NCBI GenBank assembly: GCA_038501785.1
Contig: JBAMJR010000170.1
Location: forward strand, 124,001-188,000
Direction of reading: 5' to 3'
Length of the DNA stretch: 64,000 nt
Origin: Myoxocephalus aenaeus
Lineage: Eukaryota > Chordata > Actinopteri > Perciformes > Cottidae
Of this stretch, positions 37,970 through 49,637 are shown piece after piece (positions within the stretch are counted from its first letter, which is position 1; the number at the start of each line of letters is the position of its first letter). Under the pieces are notes generated by a model. That model did no database searches. It was not told where the DNA came from and saw only the letters and a list, made by a program, of their open reading frames with translations. The translations under genes and the position numbers were made by a program.

Positions 37970-38983
37970 GGGGTCATCTAATATTCAATGTGGCAGATTT
38001 GTTCTCCAAGCGATTACTCTGTGTGGAATTGAGTTAATATCAATATTCACAGTACTTCACTTTATTGCATTTATTTATAAATGTTTTCACGTATTTATAT
38101 AAGATATACAATCTTCTTTCAGAATACATTTTCACTCACTTCACTTGGTCTCATTTAACCCTTCGTTTCTTTTGATTTGTACGTACGTATCCATCTATGT
38201 ATGTATTATTTATCTCTTTTCGAACATGTTCACTACACGCACATCGCGTGCATCCATGTTTGTGTTTATACTATATGTTCATTCAGTATTTATTTATGGC
38301 CAACGTAATACACATAACATCAATAAACGCTCTGCATCTGGACTACAGCGCTGGATTATGTTCTGTTTTACGTCCTAACCCAAAAAGTGTGTATATTATG
38401 TGTAAATGTTTTAATGTAGAGTCTTGTACACCGACATGAACTATTAATGAAACCTCACACTGGCTGCATTGGACATTCTGTTCTCTGTTTTGAGATATTC
38501 ATTCCTTTCATCCATCATTAACGGGCAAAAAAAACCTACTTGTGGGTTAAAATTAACTCTTTGAAACCCCAGTATCGTGTCTCCTGTCTTGATCTAAATC
38601 ACAAATTGGCGCTCTTATGATCTGCATGAGAAAAGCAGGCGCCGGATGAAGTGGAGATGGACCGCTTCAGCCGAGCCTGTGGGCCTGATGAAAGCACCGC
38701 CACCTTTTGATGTCATGACAAGGACCGATGAGTACTTCGCACCGTGTCTTCTCTTGATCTCGTGCATTTGCCGCGTGGGTGTATGCGGCCGTGTATTTTT
38801 AGAACAATAATCACAACCTCACGCACTCGGGTATACACGTAAACAACCCATTATGCATATAGGTTATACAGACTTTGATGTACAAATTAGTCTTTCCCTG
38901 AAATGGTGCACGAGGCCGCACCGAGTAAACGGAGAGATTTCGATCCTTTCCCTCAATTTTCCGTGTCTGCCGTCTGTCCACAG

Positions 38984-39094
38984 CACGCGCCAGTGTCATC
39001 TACTGCTCGACATCTTCAACCCCACCGAGCACGAGCTCACCGTCAGCGCCAAGAACAACCAGGACCTGGTCCTCCATGCCAGCGAGTGCCAGAG
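38984..39094 (+). CDS. trappc9: trappc9 internal exon
   Basis: Its first base, C, completes a Ser codon with the previous exon. It then reads TRQCHLLLDIFNPTEHELTV, SAKNNQDLVLHASECQ and an AG that is completed by G of the next exon to give Arg. TRQCHLLLD-FN-TEHELTVS and HA-ECQR are recognisable TRAPPC9 blocks. The acceptor is CCACAG and the donor is GTGAGT. Length is 111 nt (one base, 36 codons, two bases). Its asymmetry with the flanking introns fits the single continuous reading frame of the six exons. Confidence 0.94.
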
Positions 39095-39339
39095 GTGAGT
39101 GGAAGGCTTCTTCTCCTCCTGCAAACACGTGGACATAGTGTTTATAGATGTAGTCCCATGTGACTTAAAGCAAAATGTATGTTCAGGTTATTCTCTCCCA
39201 GCTTTTTTTATTCCATATTCTGAAAACATAAAGGATTCTCAAATTCACACATTAAAGCAACTCACTGTTTTTTGTACTTCACCTGTGACCTAGCAGGTGC
39301 TCGTATTGCTCAAAGCCGAGCTTAAAGTTGAGATGAAAT

Positions 39340-39560
39340 GAAAAATACACATCTTTTTCGACTACACCTTGAATAAGGAAGGTAGCGCCGTAGTAGCACT
39401 TAAATAGCACTTACTGATAGCACTTTGCAGTTTAACTTTGTTGAAGAAATGGTACTTTCTTGATTCTTGTTGTTCTGAGTTTGTACTCGTGGTTGAATGC
39501 ATTTATTGTAAGTCGCTTTGGATAAAAGCATCAGCTAAATGACATTTTATGTAATGTAAA
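39340..39560 (+). mobile_element. LINE 3' end fragment (L2/CR1-like)
   Basis: The segment from GTAGCACTTAAATAGCAC to TTGTAAGTCGCTTTGGATAA and a tail ATGTAATGTAA matches the 3' end of a LINE family that is very common in teleosts, recognised from memory. The right end near 39560 with short tandem ATGTA units is typical of L2-type 3' ends. No coding part remains. Confidence 0.7.
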
Positions 39561-39666
39561 ATACCCTTTAACACCCTTTTTAGATCTAATCCCTGGTCAC
39601 GTTCCCACATCCTGGAAAACCTGGATAACAGCTGGCCAATTTTCCGGTCATAGAAAACACGTGGAA

Positions 39667-39690
39667 AATTAGGACTTTTAGGTCCTAATT
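39667..39690. repeat. short hairpin, 9-bp arms
   Basis: AATTAGGAC (39667-39675) and GTCCTAATT (39682-39690) are exact reverse complements around TTTTAG. A further AGGTCC copy follows directly. Confidence 0.7.
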
Positions 39691-39799
39691 AGGTCCCTAA
39701 AACAGACAATAACAACATTTAACAAGTGTTTTGAGTAGGTAGTAGTACTAGTAAAGCAAAGCTGTGGTTATTGTATATTTGCATGTTATCTAAAGTTCT

Positions 39800-39955
39800 T
39801 TTGAATCTTAACTGAGGCCAAGCACACAATATGCAGCTCCATCATGTTTTAAATCAAAATTTCACATCGGGCTGCGTATGATCAGATAATATTGAATATT
39901 TAATCACTCAGATCAGGATTTGGGGCAAAGAAAAACCTGATCATGACATCCCTAG
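39800..39955 (-). mobile_element. hAT-like terminal fragment
   Basis: Read on the minus strand it starts CTAGGGATGTCATGATCAGG at 39955 and continues with TTTTTCTTTGCCCC and AATCCTGATCTGAGTGATT. This resembles a fish hAT terminus of the TAGGGATGTCCCGATC type, from memory. No second terminus or transposase was found. The left limit is approximate. Confidence 0.5.
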
Positions 39956-40305
39956 AGTGTAATACTCTTCATAGAAATCCTCCCAGGATTGAAATAGCAG
40001 ACTTTATAGCATCATATTCGAGGGAGAGAGGGAGAGGGGAGGGGGGTATGTTGGTTGAGCTGCAGTTACAGATTGGATTAATTCCACCCCAATATTTTTC
40101 ATGATGGAGTTTTTCTGCTTCTTTTTTTAAGCTTCAGGGGTTCCTCACTAATCTGTAAAGAGCTTCTAATTCACCAAAAACAATTTTCTTCGTCTGGTTT
40201 TACTGTCTCTAAGAAATATGAGGGAAATCTAGCCCCCAAATTAGTTCATCCCTCATGTGTCTCCCCTGTTTTGCATTTACCACTGACGGGCAGCTATACT
40301 GAACG

Positions 40306-40342
40306 TGCACACACACACGTACACACACACACGTACACACAC
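40306..40342 (+). repeat. (AC)n with CGT interruptions
   Basis: ACACACACACGT units repeat about three times. Confidence 0.85.
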
Positions 40343-42485
40343 AACATCAAACCTTGTGTGTCACTGGAAAGTAAAATTAAGATTCCTGTCGGCGTTGTCT
40401 GAGCGGAGGTACGCTGTTGGTGACTCAGAGGCCTTTCTCCACGGGGGAGGAATGTTATTATTTGAGGGGAATTAGGGGGTGGAAAGGGATCTTTTCAGAC
40501 GGAGCCAAACAGCTCATCACTCGGCTCAATCCAAATAATCTTCCCTGTGCAGAAGTGAATCTGTTCAGATAAGCTTACAAGCATTTTTAACCACAAAAAA
40601 GGATAACTTCAGAACTCTCAAAAAGTACAATTTTAGAGGTGCTGTTTTATTTACATGTGGAAGTTAAACAATAACTAACGCTGCATAACGTCGCGCAGGA
40701 ATTTTGTGGAACCAAGACACACTTTCTCAAAAGCACATGTTGATTTCAAGTTAATTCAACTTAGAATTTCTTGTTTTTTAGGTTGAAAATCAGACTAACC
40801 GCAGAATTCACGAGTTGAAGACGCGTTTCGCATTGGTGCGGCGGAGAGATGATGCATTGTGGTCTTTTTTACAGCGCCGTACACACTGGTATACGTGGTG
40901 TCAGACCCACAGTGGAATCACCGTCATTCAATACACTGTATCTTTTTCTTTCTGTTTTTCATTAAACAAATCACACCGGAAAATGAAGGCATTTCTGCCG
41001 CAGAAAAGCTCTGCGGTTTGAACGTTTCCAGGAGCCTCTTGAAAGAGATTTTGATCTCAAGGTACCACGCTGGTTATCCATTTACCACCCGCTGCTCTGC
41101 CCGTGTTGAACTTTGTCAGACTGTAAGCACTACTATCAAAAGTTACACGACGATGTAAGAACATGTAATATACGTAGTGATACATCAGACTCCGGTCTTC
41201 TCAGCCAGTGTGGTTATTAAAACAAGACAAAGTCATGCTATCTGTTACAGTCATGTAATCCCCCAAATCCCAGAGCTTGACCCATCTCTTACTGATGTCA
41301 CCATGAAGTAAATGTTACACACAAGGACTTAAGTAGAGGTCTGAATCCATAATGCACCAGTTGTATAATTGATTTTTTTGCAGTTGCGTGTGTGTATATA
41401 GACTTATATGTCTCTTTACCCTTTTGACTGACATTGCCTGAGGACACGGCCGTTGGCTTTGACTCCACCAATCAGCACTGCCGTCCCGCACAGAGTTATT
41501 CTTGAGGCCTCACAGGCATATTGATTTGATTAGCGCAGATCCAGAATATTGATTCATTCCACAGTATTTTTTTCTAGATGTCCCTGCGATGCAGAGACGA
41601 GCGGACGCAACCTCAGTCTTCCATATCAGTTTTTATTTATTTTTTTAGCAACATGCTGATCATTTCCTTTGACAGTGATTATTCAGCGTGAGGTTCGGGT
41701 TTCGCATACAGAGAGAGAATCACGGCTCTCCGTCTGCTGAACCATATTGCGCTCGTCTCCTCACCTCATCCTCTCTCCACATCACATGGCTCCGTCGTTT
41801 CTTTCCAAATCTGTGATGAATGAGGTGTCAAGCCGCGAGATGTTCTCCGGATTCTTCATCCAGGACTGGTGAAGCTATGGCGGACGGCCCAAAAATAATT
41901 AAAAAAAAACAAACTGTCAATCATCCTCGCTTTCCTCCTGCAACAAATGCATTTTAATTATTTCCATTGAGCTTTTTGCTGTGGTTACACAAATAGAAAA
42001 ATAGAAAAGCAGTCAAGCATGGCGAGACGTAAAGCCGTTTGAACATCAGATTTAATAGTTTCTGGACTAGTTTCTGGACTTGTGTCCGTATGAGGGGAAG
42101 ACGAGGGCCGTCGTCTGGTAGATAGTGACGGGTTGTAACTCCCATTCACTGAATGTGCTGCCAAAAGATCGTATAGGCCGTGTCTGAGCAGTTGGTTTAG
42201 TCGGTGGAACGTGTGTTCTCTCCCCGTGAAGGCGACACGTGGAGAGGGGTGAACAGGGGGGAGGGACTGAGTGCTGCTTTCATCTTCTCATATCGTTCGC
42301 AGACATGTCTTTTACAAGGTCTTTATCCCCTTGGTAGTGTGTTCTGAAAAAAAGTGAAGCACCTCAGAGTGTGAATGGTCACTTTGATGTTCGGCGGCCC
42401 AAAGAGGTTCCCGAGGACCAGCGTGTACGTGGCTGTTCTTTTTCCAGATTCTCCAGGCATGGCGTTGTTCTCGGGTTAAACAGTA

Positions 42486-42488
<3 letters not shown>

Positions 42489-42518
<30 letters not shown>
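42489..42518 (+). repeat. (TG)15 microsatellite
   Basis: An uninterrupted TG tract, then AGTGAGTGAAAC. Confidence 0.95.
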
Positions 42519-42520
<2 letters not shown>

Positions 42521-44807
42521 TGAGTGAAACATGATGAAATATATAAGTTAGCAGTCAATGTTCGGCTCATCATAATAAAAGGACACGGCACAAAGAGAAC
42601 AGTTCCCATGATAACAATGTTTTTAAACCCATTTATTACCCATTATAGCCACAAAATCCAAGTAAGTTGTATCAGACAGAATTGTCTTCAGTCTGAACAT
42701 TTCTCCTAACCAATCACTGGAGACCGACACATCCACCTTTTTAATCTAAAGGCATTTTAAATGACTGATGTGTAACCGGGGTTTTATGAGTGGAGCAGAG
42801 CGAAAATAAAAACAAAAACTACGATGTCGGGCGATTTTTGAGAGGTCACGCTGACTATGTTTGACTACGGCGTAAGTCCCGCCCACAGCGCTGATTGGCT
42901 AATCGATCGCTCCCCCCCTGCTGTGCTCATTGGCTTGATGGTTTTTTTAACAAAGAAATGCCAGATGGATCAAACGGATTCAGAGGTCTGGACCGAGGGA
43001 AAGTAAGTTGGGTATTTGGGGAAGAAATCAGACAAACATATTTAGATTATTATATTATATTTAGCGATGTGATACTTTAACTATAAAATCTTGAAAATTT
43101 GAAACTAAAAGGGAGACCTTTCTATAGTGTCTTCTTTGTTTGTATAGTATTTTATTACTTTTTTTAGGCGGTGCAATATAGTGCATTACTCCGCCTCCCC
43201 TGGATTTGCAACAATCTTAAGGATGGCGCCCCTAATTTATCATTAACTTGTCAGAATGCTGTCTATATCAGTCTATCAAATGTTTGCATAAAGCCGTGAC
43301 GTACCAGTAGTGGCCAGACGGCAGCGTTCTACACAACACAACTCGATGGCCACGCACTCTGAACAACAACCCGCATCATGTGTTCCCGCTCAAGCCGCCT
43401 CCTTATCTTCCTCGCCCGCACCTGAGCCCGCTGAGCGAGCGCACAGACAAACATTCGCCGAGCTAAAGTGCACCGTTATCTTCAAATTGCAGGGCCAGAT
43501 CGCAAATTAGCTGCTCGTCCGCGGAACATTAAACATGTAAACGCACCTGCAAATGTCACTTAAATCGGGTTCGATGGCCGGTGCGGTCCTTACTCTTCAG
43601 TACCGACAAAGAGCGACATGAGCCAGTGTTCGGGACTGGGGCTCAGCCGGCCAGCTGCTAGCGATCAATCACACGCCAGCCAGCTGAGACGAGGAACGTT
43701 TCTGATATTTGATAGTAAGACTTTTATTAAAATAATGACAACTTTTAATATAAAAAAACGGTCTGTCTGATGAGCAGCTGTTAGCTGGTTCTGCTTATCC
43801 TGCTAGTTTGTCATGAGCTAAACAGAAGCTCCACCTAATGACGCCATCAGCTTCGACTATATTTACACTGAATGACAGATAGTTGCTTACATCATCTACA
43901 TCCTACTCCCTACATGTGTTTTAATATAAATGGAAAAGCAGAAGTCCCCTGTTCGCTGTCAACATTTTTGATAGTGATACTGTAAAAAAAATCTGTATGC
44001 TTCGCCATGCACATTAAGTCTGCAAGAAATGACTAATTCACCCTCCAATTATTCCCCTGTGGCGGCTTCTTTCTTTTTTCTTTTTTTTTAAACCACCTTG
44101 AGCAGAGACAAATGATCAGCCTCTAATGGTCACCGCTCTGCATAAACAGCATGTAAATCAGCGCCGCTCTCCTCACTTACCTTCTATTCTTTCGTTTGAG
44201 GAAAAAGGAGCGACTCCCGCGGATCATCAGACGGCCCTGACCTTTCCGCGACTGAATCTTTCCATCGGGCGAGCAAATTCTGATGAGACCGTTATTAATA
44301 TGAATTAAAAAAATAACTGTTGTCCGGGATGTCGGGCTGGAAAGTCGTTTCCATAAAACCAGTTCTTAGGCGTCGTAATTAGGTTGGCTTGACTGCACTT
44401 TGGTGGGTGATTCTTTTGTGCAGAATGGGTTTGATGCAAGTGTTTGAACAGTTTCTAATTATCTGAATTGAGGAGCAGAGGCCCTGAGGCACTTGTTTCT
44501 ATCGGCTGTATAAATATGACCAGTGAGAGAGCGGCCTCGGCCACCTCCTCGTTACAGTATCCCTCTCAGCACCTTCCAGGAGGTTTCTTCTGTTTCTTTT
44601 GAGTCCTTTCTGCTCGTCACTTAGTGCTTCTCACGTTTTTATGATTCGACCAGCAGCTTCAGGGCGCTAAATCTGAATGTTTGTAAGAACTCAAATCAAA
44701 AGCCCCTAACAGCATGTGGCAGGTACAGCAGATGGCGTTAGTTCGTTAGTCATTATTTTTGTTATTGTTATTCTTGTTAATATTATTTTATTGTTATTTT
44801 ACATACA

Positions 44808-44885
44808 TTTTTAACCGCTTATCCTGTTCAGGATCGCGGAGGGAGGACGTAGGCGAGGTAGACCCCCGGATGGGTCGCCAGACTA
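44808..44885 (+). repeat. teleost dispersed repeat fragment
   Basis: TTAACCGCTTATCCTGTTCA, GGATCGCGGAGGGAGGACG and CCCCGGATGGGTCGCCAG follow the layout of a widespread fish repeat that begins with CCGCTTATCCTGTTCAGGGT, recognised from memory. Only the first ~80 bases are present, degraded. Confidence 0.55.
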
Positions 44886-45496
44886 TCAGTTTATTTTATT
44901 TTATTATTCTAAAACTACAATTTTCAAGGTAAAAAGTTTACTTTTTTCATAAAAAAATAAAATAAAATCAATCAAGCCCAAAGATAATTTAGAGAAAATG
45001 TCATGCAATAACATTTGTTGTGAGTGAAATAACAAATTTAACTGGGCAATTTAAAAAGACATATTTTCTAACATTCCTTTTGTGTTGATGCCGATATTTT
45101 TATTCCCCCGTGTTTTAGGATATAAATCTGCTAGATTTCTGCTACCAACACGATAACATTTGGGAGGATTACGTTTCCTCTCAGGTGCTCACCACATTGG
45201 AAAATTACCCAAAACAACAAAACAGTGCAGTCGTTTCTTAGCGGGAACATTGCTCCTGTTATTTGTGCAATAGCAATTCTGTCTTCAGTGGAAGGCGCTG
45301 CATCTTCTGTACTGGAGCTCCTCAGTAAGGTCCAGACATCGACAGTAACTGGGATGTTGCTTCTGGAAAAAGATGTTGCTGTGAGCAGCACACGCAGAAT
45401 TCAAATTACCTCATTTTATTTAGATGGAGGCAAAACACCTCTGCAGCAGATGCAAAGAAATATATCTAATAATCTGCATTGCTAGATACTTCTACT

Positions 45497-45524
45497 GTGT
45501 GTGTGTGTGTATAGATAGATAGAT
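45497..45524 (+). repeat. compound (TG)n/(ATAG)n microsatellite
   Basis: A TG tract directly followed by ATAGATAGATAGATA. Confidence 0.9.
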
Positions 45525-46030
45525 ATTTTGTCCGAACCATCTCTTTAATCCTTAAGACTTTATAAATTAAAGCTGCCGTTGACAGATTTGTAGCAGCAAG
45601 TGGCTATCTTCGAGCTCAGCATAATTTTTTGAAAGGTCAATATTTTTCACTGCAACAAACACAAGATTCAGTGGATGCTCTTGAAAGTTTCCTCGCCAGC
45701 GGCATGTTGCTCTCAGACCCTCCCAATCCCCGCTCTGCATCAACGCCACAGCTGTGTCTCCCAGGGGGATCCGAGCAGGCCATTGTTTTTCATCCCAGCA
45801 TCAAAACCCCCGAGCCCTCACTAGTTCCACCATCATCGTTGCAGAGCCAGACCGGCGAGCGCTCACTGCAGCAGCTCCTCGTTTTTTTTTCGTCTCCCTT
45901 TTTTTATTTTTATTTCGCCATGCCTCCTCTCCATTCGCCGTGCCTTTTTTGGTTCCGCCGGATCGGTGCGCACGAGGGCAGACACGCCTCATTGCATGAG
46001 CTTTTCAAACAGAGCTTGTTTCCATGGTGA

Positions 46031-46070
46031 CCCCCCCCCCCCCCCCCAACCCACCCACCCACCCCCCACC
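46031..46070 (+). repeat. C-rich low-complexity tract
   Basis: Seventeen C residues followed by AACCCACCCACCCACCCCCC. Confidence 0.9.
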
Positions 46071-47237
46071 TCCTCCTCGTGCTACTTTTTATGGCAGCGG
46101 AGCACATAATGCATTCGCAGTCATACATCCCATCTTCAACAGTCACCAGCCGAGCGTCGGGTATTATCATTTGATTGTCTGTTTCGCAAACCTGCAAATC
46201 AAATCGGCCTTCTCCCCCTCCTCGCCGTCGGAGTGGCGTACATGCTCATTACACGGGATGGCACTATCAGATAAAAAAACAACAACAACAACACTTGTAT
46301 CCGCCGAGGATAGGGCACGGGAGCAAAGCTTTCCGACAAAGATGAGAGCTGACTGCTGAGATGTACATCTGCTGAGGCTCCACCTCTCAATGGCATTAAG
46401 CTCCACACGACTGTCAGTTTGTTCTTTCCCTCTCACATTTCATGAAATGATGTGTTCCCTGGGGGGCCTTTTAGCCCTGTTGGCTGTCTGGAGATGGGTT
46501 TGTTAAGGCGCTATAGAACATAAAGATCTTTTTCCACTATATTGCTAGAATCACTCCATCAAGCTGCCTTTGGCCTCTCAGGCCGCCACTTGACACAATC
46601 GTGCTTTGCTATTCTTGGTATTCTGGAAATATGCCTCACCTCCACCGAATCCATATATTCATATGGCGGATAGAGTAGATTGATCTGACTCGCCCCCGTT
46701 TCCTTCTCCAGTTACCTGTAACTGTATTGATTGTATTGGCCGTTCTAGTTAAGCCCTGCACTGTGTTGTGGATTCTCCACTTCACTTCCAGCAACACGTA
46801 TGACGACGTATTATCATTTACAAACTTTCGTCGCCTGTCATTCCCTTCTATCGTGCTGTTTAATAATGGCAAAACGCCCCCAAAAGAGTTTCAGGGTTTC
46901 AGCAGAACAGCCAAAAATAGCTCACTCTGTCATCCCCAGTAATGTTTTTACAAAGACTCAATTTTAATGCCAGCCGGCGCATTAGAAGAGGCATTCTTCG
47001 ATACCTATGCGCATACAGTAATTGGCAGTAAGGATGTAGTTTATTTTGTACTTTTTAACCGCAGCTCATCATATTGAGCGAGATGTGGATGGATGCAGCC
47101 GCTGCACACAAAGGGTTACGCGGAGTCAGCCGCAGTCTAAAAATAGACTGTTGCTCTTGCCTGCCTCTGCACAGGCCTCTATGGATCTCCGCCCTTAAGC
47201 TCTTGCACGTGAGGTAAAAATAACCCTCTCTGTGAAA

Positions 47238-47259
47238 ACACACACACACACACACACAC
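47238..47259 (+). repeat. (AC)n microsatellite
   Basis: A short uninterrupted AC tract. Confidence 0.9.
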
Positions 47260-48646
47260 TCGGTACGTTCTTCGCGCTCAGCCTCTCCCCTGTGACATAA
47301 CACAATCTCTGGCTGTTAAAAAAGATGCAAAAAGGCTCTGCTAAAAACATTAGCTGCACATGATTTGCTCTGTGGGGCATATTTCAAACTGCATTTTGCT
47401 CGCAGCCTGCTTGAAGTAACACGCTAGTGAACACGTTGTACAAAAACACAACGACAACAAGAAATACTATCGCACATGCAAGTTAAATACCTTTACAATG
47501 GCATTGAAGTAGTAGCTGAAATAACACATCCACAGTTTAGTGGACTGGAAGCAAGCGTCTGCACGTCTATTTTGTGTCCATGTTGTGAGTTTGCAGACCT
47601 CCTGGTTGACATGGTTTATGGCTTTGCAGTGGTCATATGAAAGCGGCTTCGTGCGCTTTAATGGGATTATCATGTACTTTTTGGTCCGAGGCAACACAGC
47701 ATTTAATTAGGAAGGGGTCATTTTCACTGTGACCGGCTCATCCTGAGCTGCTGTTATTACTACCATTAAAAAAAGGCTTCACTGCCACAGCTTATTGCAG
47801 GATGGTGGTAATTAGCGATATAGTGTCAGAAGTCACAGCCGGTGGACAGGATGATGTTTAGTGAAGGGGGTGGGGTTTGCTTTTAGATATTATTTTTTTT
47901 TAGAACATCATGAAACATGTGGAACTCGGTCTCCTCAGCTATACACCCAGATGCACAAATTCATAACTGTAGCCCTCTGAACAAAAATATACTGGTGTTG
48001 TTATTCTGTTTAGTTGATGCTCGTTTTCTTTTGCAATATCTTCCAAGGATTGCTAACTTGCTAAAATGACTGCAAATATCGAATAGTTTTTGTTTTGTTC
48101 AGTTATCTTTATAACATGAAGGTCCTTTCTTCAAATTAATTAAACAGTTATGGGGTTTCCTGCAAGTCAAGAGAATTGCACTTCCATAATTGCTCATACT
48201 ATAGTTATGAGTTTGAGTTATACGTTTTCATGAAAGCAATGGTGAATGAAGTAATAAGCGTCTCCATCACTTGATTGCACATAATGCATTGAACCAGCAT
48301 TTCTCTTAATGAAAAGGGATCAAACAGCCGAACAAGTTGTCGTACTGGTTTCTTGCTGGTTGTCTTCGTCACTCAACTGCCCGCGGACAAAGTACTGCTA
48401 ATGTGCATGTGTTTTGCATTTCACAATAGGAAGTAAAAGACATTTTTTGGGAAATGCACATGGTAAGCAGCTTTTGGAGGCTCTGGGGCTTAAATATAAA
48501 AAGCGTATTTGGACATTCCCAGTAAATTACAGCACATTTGTTTGTCGTTATTGTTTTGGGGGAAAGCTTGTGTGGGAAGCCGTTGCGTGATATGAGTGGC
48601 AGAGTCCAGGTGTTGCTGGTGAAATAAGGGGACATCTATGAGCCAC

Positions 48647-49495
48647 TTACTGGCATCTACATATAAAGAAGTTACTATTCCCACTTGGCATCATTGCGAC
48701 TTCTGACCCACCTTTTGTTGGCTGGACCACAACAAAGTGGGGCCAGCCATAAAACAAAAAAATCTCTCCCTGACTTGCTGAGTGAGTGAGTTTCCCCATT
48801 GGCCGTTGACTGTTGGAGGTTCCACATTGGCCGTTGACTGTTGGAGTTTTTCCATTGGCCGTTGACTGTTGGAGGTTTCCCATTGGCCGTTGACTGTTGG
48901 AGGTTCCCCATTGGCCGTTGAGTGTTGGAGGTTCCCCATTGGCCGTTGAGTGTTGGAGGTTCCCCATTGGCCGTTGAGTGTTGGAGTTTCCCATGGCCGT
49001 TGAGTGTTGGAGTTTCCCATTGGCCGTTGAGTGTTGGAGTTTCCCATTGGCCGTTGAGTGTTGGAGGTTCCCATTGGCCGTTGAGTGTTGGAGGTTCCCC
49101 ATTGGCCGTTGAGTGTTGGAGGTTCCCCATTGGCCGTTGAGTGTTGGAGGTTCCCATTGGTCGTTGAGTGTTGGAGGTTCCCCATTGGCCGTTGAGTGTT
49201 GGAGGTTCCCCATTGGCCGTTGAGTGTTGGAGGTTCCCCATTGGCCGTTGAGTGTTGGAGGTTCCCCATTGGCCGTTGACTGTTGGAGGTTCCCCATTGG
49301 CCGTTGACTGTTGGAGTTTCCCATTAGCCGTCGCACTTTCAAAATGAATTGGTGCGAACAGTCCTCCGTTACATCCTCAGGGGAGTTGCAGCAGTTCCAC
49401 TCGATGACTAACCTGACTCGCCAGATGGTTTGTTCCACAGAACTGTCTGAGAGGCAGCCACTGGAAAGTGTTTGGAAATGGGCAGGCACTTTCAA
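48647..49495 (-). other. 282-codon open frame across the minisatellite, coding status doubtful
   Basis: The minus-strand frame covers the whole minisatellite and encodes a 28-residue repeat rich in Gly, Asn, Gln, Pro, Ser and Thr (for example NLQHSTANGEPPTLNGQWGT). The two other minus frames are also open over the array, which argues that openness follows from unit composition rather than selection on a protein. The non-repeat ends (EWNCCNSPEDVTEDCSHQF upstream, FFLFYGWPHFVVVQP downstream) match no family I recognise. No splice signals or start context was established. Confidence 0.35.
48790..49335 (+). repeat. 28-bp minisatellite, about 20 copies
   Basis: The unit on the + strand is CCCCATTGGCCGTTGAGTGT followed by TGGAGGTT, 28 bp long. 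I count 19 good copies and one degenerate right-edge copy. Copies 1-4 and 18-19 read GTTGACTG while copies 5-17 read GTTGAGTG, so the core variant has spread between outer copies of another type. Several copies have lost one C (27 bp) and copy 8 lacks TT. On the minus strand every intact unit contains GGCCAATGG, a CCAAT-box core. Because 28 is not divisible by three, the array is read through all three frames in turn, and no stop occurs in any minus-strand frame. Confidence 0.95.
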
Positions 49496-49637
49496 AAAAA
49501 TACCGGATAGTGAAGCCAGTCAGAAGAAAAGCATTCAGTGTCCTCCTTTGCCCTTCTTTCAGTGAAGAGACATTGTCCAGTTCTGATATAACAGATGCTA
49601 CTACAGCATCTACGCCAACGTCTTCAGGAGCCGCCAT
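49377..49637 (-). other. uncertain open frame with a possible helicase-like N-terminus
   Basis: The minus-strand ATG at 49637 opens MAAPEDVGVDAVVASVISEL, then DNVSSLKEGQRRTLNAFLLT. The stretch SLKEGQRRTLNAFL resembles the segment just before the Walker A motif in RecQ-type helicases that are multicopy in fish genomes. No Walker A follows; the frame runs into unrelated residues (FFESACPFPNTFQWLPLRQF). It could be a transposon-carried helicase relic, the first exon of a broken copy, or chance similarity. Confidence 0.25.

Larger units (their letters stand above)
31269..38983 (+). other. trappc9: trappc9 intron, about 7.7 kb, GT-AG
   Basis: The donor is GTAACG at 31269 and the acceptor is GTCCACAG ending at 38983. 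It holds a hAT-like transposon relic starting near 31466, a TA microsatellite at 37921-37961 and pyrimidine-rich stretches around 33470-33600 and 35140-35240. I see nothing coding. Open frames such as 33344-33685 and 35047-35439 coincide with low-complexity pyrimidine-rich DNA. Confidence 0.85.

Noticed and set aside
31466..39955. One giant hAT element carrying a trappc9 exon between TAGGGATG ends
   Set aside because: The two ends are in inverted orientation and share TAGGGATG, but the sequences just inside differ (GCACTGACCC versus TCATGATCAGG). They look like two unrelated relics.
45131..45391. Overlapping open frames on both strands at 45131-45485
   Set aside because: Both are short, neither resembles a known protein, and no splice or start signals stand out.
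48790..49335. CRISPR array
   Set aside because: The 28-bp units are in direct tandem with no unique spacers, in vertebrate intronic DNA. This is a minisatellite.
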